This document shows, one piece after another, positions 59,502 to 64,000 of a stretch of DNA of 64,000 nucleotides. The position numbers and the translations under genes are program-made. The notes beneath the pieces were generated by a model. It had not been told where the DNA came from, ran no database searches, and saw nothing but the letters and a program-made list of their open reading frames with translations. The first letter of the stretch is position 1. Each line of letters starts with the position of its first letter. The stretch lies in contig SSNU01000208.1 of assembly GCA_012064415.1 (NCBI GenBank), forward strand, positions 186,001-250,000, given 5' to 3'. The stretch is from Gyrodactylus bullatarudis. Lineage: Eukaryota > Platyhelminthes > Monogenea > Gyrodactylidea > Gyrodactylidae.

Positions 59502-59630
59502 AAAGAAAAATCAATTTGTAGTGAAACAACCTCCCACCCTCACTCCTACCGAGCAACCTATCAACCAATATTGACCAATGGAAGGGCTCAAATTTTATGC
59601 ATTGTAATAGTATTTATATCGAAACCGGGG

Positions 59631-59674
59631 TAGAGTCTGATGAGACCCGGCGAAATATAACGTTTATCACTATA
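59631..59674 (+). ncRNA. hammerhead ribozyme, right inverted arm
   Basis: Helix I UAGAGU/ACUAUA (5 of 6 pair), core CUGAUGA at 59637-59643, stem II GACCCGGC (G-C closing, A-G mismatch, C-G; short), GAAA at 59652-59655, helix III hairpin to AUC, cleavage after C at 59668. Complete core. 130 nt 3' of the ORF stop at 59501. Confidence 0.7.
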
Positions 59675-59731
59675 ATATACGTCTGTTTTCTCCTACCTTC
59701 CTCATGAGTTCAGAAACCAACAAAAGTGATA

Positions 59732-60536
59732 AATTCCCATATTAACTAGCTTTAGGTTCTTGTTCAAGTTCCATCTACCTCGATATCTAATCGATTTCTT
59801 CTCAAACGAGAACTATTCGATAATTATCTCACCTCAGGCTCATAAAAAAAGAAGAAATCTCTTCTCGAATGGAATCACATAACGCATGTTCATTTTCCTT
59901 CCTTCTAGCAATTCACAATTGGAATTTTATATTAAATTATCGATTCTTGTTAAAGTGAAAATGTTCCTAAAAGTTTTCTCATAACAATTATAGACTGTCC
60001 TACACACTATCTAATGGCATTCAACCATTTTACTCTAATGAGAAGACAATGAGTTTAAATTCCCATCTCTCCAAACTAACTAAGCAGAATACAGAGAGAA
60101 GAGGATAGATTAGAAAAATTTACAAATAAAGGAAATATTCTCCATTCGTTTTATGCAAGCAGAAATTCGTTCGACATAGACTCAGTCTTGAATCAATTAT
60201 TCAATATAGAACCTAGATTTTAATTAACACTATAACTGATATTATATTCATTAGATAATTTTAAAATCCAGAGTTGATACTATTTAGCCTATTCAAAGTA
60301 AATGAAAAGCTGCAGTACCCATGGTAAAGTTTATTAAGCCTATCGAGACAATAAAAAAACCAATCGAGAAAAAGACCAATCCAAAATTGATTGTATTATT
60401 CTTTTGATCCCATTTAATAAAATCGATATTCTATTACTCATAAGTGGATAAAAACAAAATGTTACCAATCTTGGTTTTTTATCCAAATTTGAACATTGAG
60501 CAGTGTTGGATTCAGCTTTTTGGCAAAAGAAGGAAG
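59732..60536. other. non-coding spacer
   Basis: AT-rich sequence between the inverted PLE remnant and the RT-bearing PLE. No gene or repeat family member is recognised; the second half may include decayed PLE 5' sequence. Confidence 0.4.
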
Positions 60537-60567
60537 TTAAATTAAATCTGATGAAAAATTATGAGTA

Positions 60568-61858
60568 ATGGTATCGTTGGATGTTTCTTCTTTGTTTACT
60601 AACGTCCCACTGATGGAGACAGTGGAGTTCATCATAGAAATCTCTAGACAAATTGAGGGATTTCCAGTTATTGAAGCGGTTACTACTTTTATGTTGTAAA
60701 GATGTTGCCTTTTCTTTCGACAAGAAAATATATATACAAACTGATGGTGTAGCAATGGGCTCCCCTTTGGGTCCCATCATGGCGGAAATCTTCATGGGAA
60801 AATTGGAATCTGGTCCTCTATCTGGAGATATTGCGAAAACAAAAGTGTATAAAAGATATGTGGATGATATCTTCCTTATCCTGAATAATGTAAGAGAATC
60901 AGATGACATATTAGCTAGGTTCAATGGAGCGCATTCAAACTTGAAGTTCACCATAGAAAGAGAAGAAAATGATCAATTACCGTACTTGGAAGTCTTATTA
61001 TGTAGACAAAATGACGGTTCTCTAATTAGAAAAATTCATAGAAAGTCCACCTTTACGGGCAAATTATTAAATTTCAACTCATTCTCGCCAAAAACCACGA
61101 AAGTGGGCTTAGTGATTTCACTGTTCAACAGATTGGACAGAATAGTCTCTCCTGAATGTCTCCAAGAAGAAAGAAATTTTTTGAAGAAAATTTTCATGAA
61201 TAACAACTACTCTGAAGACTTTATAGACTATGTGTTGAAAAGAGAAAAACAAACAGCAATGGAAAAAGAGATAGAAAATAAAATTACAGTGTTTCTACCA
61301 TTCAAAGGTGATGTGTTAGCTAACAATACAAAGTCTAGGATCAAACAATGGTGTGATAAAACCTTTCCTAAATTGGAATTGAAGTTCATCTTTAAAGCAA
61401 AAAAGCTGTTCTCGAACAAAACTAAAGACAGACCAAATCCATTGACGGAGTCTTTTGTTGTGTACAAGTTCAAATGCTTTTGCCAAGCTGAATATATTGG
61501 TCACACCACAAGAAGATTGGAAGAGAGAGTGGCTGAACACTTGTATACAGGTTCTACTGCTGTTAGGCAACACGTGAAGGATTGTGATGAGAAAGTTTCC
61601 CCTGAAAACTTTGAAATAATTTACAGACAAACAGGAAACAATGTCGCAGCCCTCAAAACGGCCGAAGCCTTATTGATTCAAAAAGAAAAGCCAAGCTTGT
61701 GTGTGCAGAAGAAGTTTGTGCAGCCCCTAGTTTTGCCAAGGCCAGTGTTGAAAGTGAAAAGTAGTACCGTTACAATTGAAGCGCCCTCTAAACCAAGGCC
61801 TCGATCAGCAGATAGAAGTTTAAAACAAACCTCTATCTTAAAATTTATGTCCCAATGA
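60568..61858 (+). pseudogene. PLE reverse transcriptase / GIY-YIG endonuclease frame
   Basis: The RT start MVSLDVSSLFTNVPLMETVE is in one frame; after a -1/+1 shift near 60640-60655 the main frame of about 400 residues continues: CCKDVAFSFDKKIYIQTDG, VAMGSPLGPIMAEIF, RYVDDIFLI (catalytic DD), DQLPYLEVLL, then the thumb, LEERVAEHL and the GIY-YIG core VYKFKCFCQAEYIGHTTRR, and LCVQKKFVQPLVLPRP. It ends RSLKQTSILKFMSQ. RT and endonuclease active-site motifs are intact, but the N-terminal region and RT fingers are missing and a frameshift separates the start, so this copy is probably inactive. The GIY-YIG domain places it in the endonuclease-positive PLE branch, not the telomere-associated EN-minus branch. 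Confidence 0.88.
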
Positions 61859-62198
61859 ATATTGTTATATTGTCACAGATTAGTAACCCAAATTGTTCCA
61901 AAAAACATTTATTACATTCTGTCAGGATAGTAGTGTCACCACAATCGAACACGTGTGTATCTATTAACCATTTTTTGTATATTATAACTTAAGAATTGTT
62001 ATAATTATTCATTGTATGTGTAGAAGTATGTCCATCCACGCTCCTCACAAAGTACTTTCTTGGAAGGACTATCAATATATTCGTCATTTTCACACCTGTA
62101 ATCTGAGCATACATATTGTACATGTACGATGAAAGGCCAATCAATCAGATATTGTTTTGCTCATAATGTAATTATGTAATGTATTTATATTGGCATGT

Positions 62199-62240
62199 AA
62201 AGACTGAAGAGTATGCCTGAAATATAGTACTTATTTCTTG
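62199..62240 (+). ncRNA. hammerhead-type motif 3' of the PLE
   Basis: Helix I AAGA/UCUU (4 bp), core CUGAAGA at 62204-62210, stem II GUAUGCCU (weak, G-U closed), GAAA at 62219-62222, helix III AUA/UAU, cleavage site AUU at 62235. Core intact but stem II has lost pairs relative to the 51.7-kb relative, so activity is doubtful. 345 nt after the PLE stop. Confidence 0.6.
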
Positions 62241-62272
62241 ATAAATCACAGGCATCGCCTTTCTCGTATAAA

Positions 62273-62353
62273 ATGATTGAAAGCATTTCCAGAGTTAAAG
62301 ATGACATTAATAATCATCTCAAAGATCAAATTAAATCTGATAAAAAATTATAA
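62273..62353 (+). CDS. short conserved PLE leader ORF (26 aa)
   Basis: The peptide MIESISRVKDDINNHLKDQI-KSDKKL is related to the 51.7-kb peptide and follows the same 14-mer GGCATCGCCTTTCT and a hammerhead. Its last residues correspond to the sequence directly upstream of the RT frame at 60537, so it is probably the upstream coding part of the PLE protein, deleted internally in this copy. Confidence 0.55.
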   Translation: MIESISRVKDDINNHLKDQIKSDKKL

Positions 62354-62495
62354 CGCTTTTCTGTTCTGATTATCTATACTTTATTATCATAGGTCAGCCT
62401 CTTGTATTATTTCTATTCTCTCATCTGATTGGACAAAACTGATAGGTATGAGATCATGAAAGTATATAAATAGTAATTTGTTTTTTGACAAACTT

Positions 62496-62551
62496 GTCAT
62501 ACCACTGAAGAAGACGTGTGAAGACAATCACCGTCGAAACGTTTGGATGAC
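62496..62551 (+). ncRNA. hammerhead-like motif with one inserted A
   Basis: Helix I GUCAU-A-CCA / UGG-AUGAC pairs over 8 bp with one bulge. The core CUGAAGA is followed by an extra A, then stem II GACG/CGUC extended by GUG/CAC, GAA, helix III ACGU, cleavage-site U. Similar CTGA(A/G)GAAGAC...GTCGAAACG motifs are common near Penelope-like elements of other animals. The extra A deviates from the consensus, so catalysis is uncertain. A 12-codon ORF (MAENANIDLSFF) starts 3 bases downstream. Confidence 0.5.
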
Positions 62552-63042
62552 CATGGCTGAGAATGCTAATATTGACCTAAGTTTTTTTTGATAAATTTTA
62601 TTATAAAACTAATTTTAGATTATGTGATGTTGCTGAGAATTGCGTAATAACTGAGAATTTCCGATTAATCGCCCTAGATAGGCCGAACCTCAAGACAGGG
62701 TTAATTAATATTAAAATTGTTTGATCAATAATTCGTACAGATTATTTGAAACAGTATTATGGCTCGAGAAAGTAACCTGTCCCATATTATATTTTTCATC
62801 CAATGTTACTATAATATTTAAAAAATTTTCTATAATCTCCCCTGAATTCTCTTTTTTTCTTGAATTGTGAGCTGAACCATTCCTTTGATATTTCAAACAG
62901 TGTTCTGATTCACAAAACGACGCCTAGGTACCGAGATCTATTTCAATCAGATCAAAGTAGACTCATCTAGCAATAAATATAATGAAAATTTGGTATTCAG
63001 CCTGATGAATTTAAATACAAATTAAAAACAAATTCTTTTTAA

Positions 63043-64000
63043 CCCTCCCCCTGTACTGGGGTCCATACGGACCCCAAAAATATTTTGATTTTCAATTGTA
63101 ATATTATTTCTTAAGTTAGACAAATAATTTTTTTTTCTAATCCTCATGATACTATCATTGAACAAATATTTATTTAGATAAACATGTTTCATTGCTTGTT
63201 TTCTTCGGAAATATTTTTATAAGACAATGTGTCAAATTTTATCAGTGGGGTCCAAACGGACCCCATACTAAAAAACGAAATTTTTGACTAGGAAAAGAAT
63301 GTTCATTCATTATAATTATGACTTGCCGATCAGACGTACTAGACAGTCCTGAAATATCTTTATTTCTTGATTCTGATGCATCTTCTGATCCAGATTATCA
63401 GCCAAGTTCTAGTGATAATGAAGAAGATATCCTGTTAGATCTCGAAGAAGAGGATCAAGATTACTCAGATGGAATTGATGAAATTGCTGAGGTATCTTTT
63501 CGAGCTACTATCTCATCTAAAGATGGACGAATTGAATATTGCAATGTAAATCCAGTTACTTCAAGAAACCTAAGTTGTAATATATTTCGAGAAACGCCTG
63601 GTCTTACCAAATATTCAAGAAATAAAGTGTCAGAAAGAGATTTCTTTGAACTATTTATCGATGCAAATATGATACAGGATATTGTGAAATACACAAATAA
63701 ATATATGGATTTCAAGAATTCGGGAAGATCAAGAATAACGTCTGAAGAACTTTACAAATGGATTGGAATAACAATTTATTTTGGAGTAGTTAGACAAAGG
63801 AAAATGGAGCTTAGAGAACTTTGGGAAGATGAACATTACTATCAATTCATAAAGAACTCTATGTCTCATTCAAGATACTGTATAATAAAGCAATTCATTC
63901 GGTTTGATGATAGAGAAAATAGAATCCAAGGATCATCTAGGGATAAACTTGGCCCAATACGAACCTTATTTCAAAAATTTATTGAAAATTGTCAACTCTC
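63043..64000 (+). mobile_element. piggyBac-type DNA transposon, 5' half
   Basis: A TTAA at 63039-63042 followed by CCCTCCCCCTGTACTGGGG is the expected piggyBac target site and CCC-type left terminus. Two copies of an 18-bp palindrome, GGGGTCC-ATAC-GGACCCC (63058-63075) and GGGGTCC-AAAC-GGACCCC (63247-63264), lie between the end and the transposase, probably subterminal transposase-binding sites. The right end lies outside the window. Confidence 0.8.
63318..64000 (+). CDS. piggyBac (PGBD/DDE_Tnp_1_7) transposase, N-terminal part
   Basis: Open frame from ATG to the window edge without a stop (227 codons). A serine/acidic N-terminus (SDASSDPDYQPSSSDNEEDI, typical of piggyBac proteins) is followed by FRETPGLTKYSRNKVSERDF, FFELFIDANMIQDIVKYTN, the ELYKWIGITIYFGVVRQRKM motif and IIKQFIRFDDRENR ... 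DKLGPIRTLF. Only the N-terminal and dimerisation parts are inside; the catalytic aspartates lie beyond. No disabling mutation is visible, so the copy may be young. The strand was read directly, as the frame runs off the end. Confidence 0.9.
   Translation, partial: MTCRSDVLDSPEISLFLDSDASSDPDYQPSSSDNEEDILLDLEEEDQDYSDGIDEIAEVSFRATISSKDGRIEYCNVNPVTSRNLSCNIFRETPGLTKYSRNKVSERDFFELFIDANMIQDIVKYTNKYMDFKNSGRSRITSEELYKWIGITIYFGVVRQRKMELRELWEDEHYYQFIKNSMSHSRYCIIKQFIRFDDRENRIQGSSRDKLGPIRTLFQKFIENCQL

Larger units (their letters stand above)
58937..59731. mobile_element. PLE remnant bounded by 195-bp inverted hammerhead-bearing repeats
   Basis: Arms 58937-59131 and 59537-59731 are essentially perfect inverted repeats of 195 bp. 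Each carries a hammerhead, pointing outward from the centre. The 405-bp spacer encodes the end of a PLE-type protein (59132-59501). Penelope-like elements are known to carry pseudo-LTRs in direct or inverted arrangement; this matches an inverted pseudo-LTR pair after internal deletion. Confidence 0.75.
60537..62357 (+). mobile_element. Penelope-like retroelement, 5'-truncated, RT + GIY-YIG
   Basis: The element comprises a partial RT start, the main frame (60653-61858), a 3' region with a hammerhead (62199-62240) and, after it, the leader peptide of a following copy that ends QIKSDKKL. The phrase coding IKSD-KL directly before the RT at 60537 recurs at 62330-62350 (AAATTAAATCTGAT(A/G)AAAAATTAT), so the two ends share sequence as expected for a partial tandem with pseudo-LTRs. 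Confidence 0.8.

Overview
The window is AT-rich animal nuclear DNA. It holds animal gene families (LSG1, ALG5, a radial-spoke RSPH3, prefoldin 1, YJU2, TMX2, BTB-kelch, TRMU, MOB1, TMCO1, an Ig/FN3 cell-surface protein) beside Penelope-like, Mutator-like and piggyBac elements. The introns are the strongest clue to the organism. Of 19 introns reconstructed by reading-frame continuity in eight housekeeping genes, 15 are 25-39 nt long. Introns this small are known from dicyemid and orthonectid 'mesozoans' and a few other compact animal genomes. A ciliary radial-spoke gene and an Ig/FN3 gene would fit an orthonectid, but species identity is an inference from intron size only.

Layout. 1-6794 has no recognisable gene, only dispersed repeats and two short elements with terminal inverted repeats (TIRs). 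6795-24629 is a dense gene island: LSG1(-)/ALG5(+), RSPH3(-)/PFDN1(+), YJU2(-), TMX2(-)/BTB-kelch A(+), BTB-kelch B(-), a four-helix membrane protein(-), TRMU(-)/MOB1(+), TMCO1(-)/orphan 414-aa protein(+). Five pairs are head-to-head with only 81-319 nt between start codons, so shared bidirectional promoters are likely. 24630-48678 is a repeat-rich desert with long-inverted-repeat foldback elements, a mariner-like MITE, a dead MULE transposase and two decayed Penelope-like (PLE) endonuclease ends. 48679-56849 is a plus-strand Ig-Ig-Ig-FN3-FN3 gene with long introns full of mobile DNA, running beyond what can be seen. 56850-64000 is again mobile DNA: an inverted-repeat PLE remnant, a PLE with reverse transcriptase plus GIY-YIG domain, and the 5' half of a piggyBac element cut by the window end.

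Most interesting system: a set of GIY-YIG Penelope-like elements accompanied by hammerhead-type self-cleaving ribozymes. Type I hammerhead folds can be drawn 3' of four separate PLE open reading frames (47.5, 51.7, 59.6 and 62.2 kb). Their helix I sequences differ but remain complementary. A further array of three ~170-bp tandem units (54.24-54.77 kb), one hammerhead per unit, looks like a metazoan retrozyme sitting 72 bp upstream of a coding exon. Three PLE proteins end in a motif resembling a PCNA-interacting (PIP) box, and a short conserved peptide ORF follows the ribozyme in two copies. Association of hammerheads with PLEs and retrozymes is established; the C-terminal PIP-like motif and the conserved post-ribozyme peptide are not features I know to be described.
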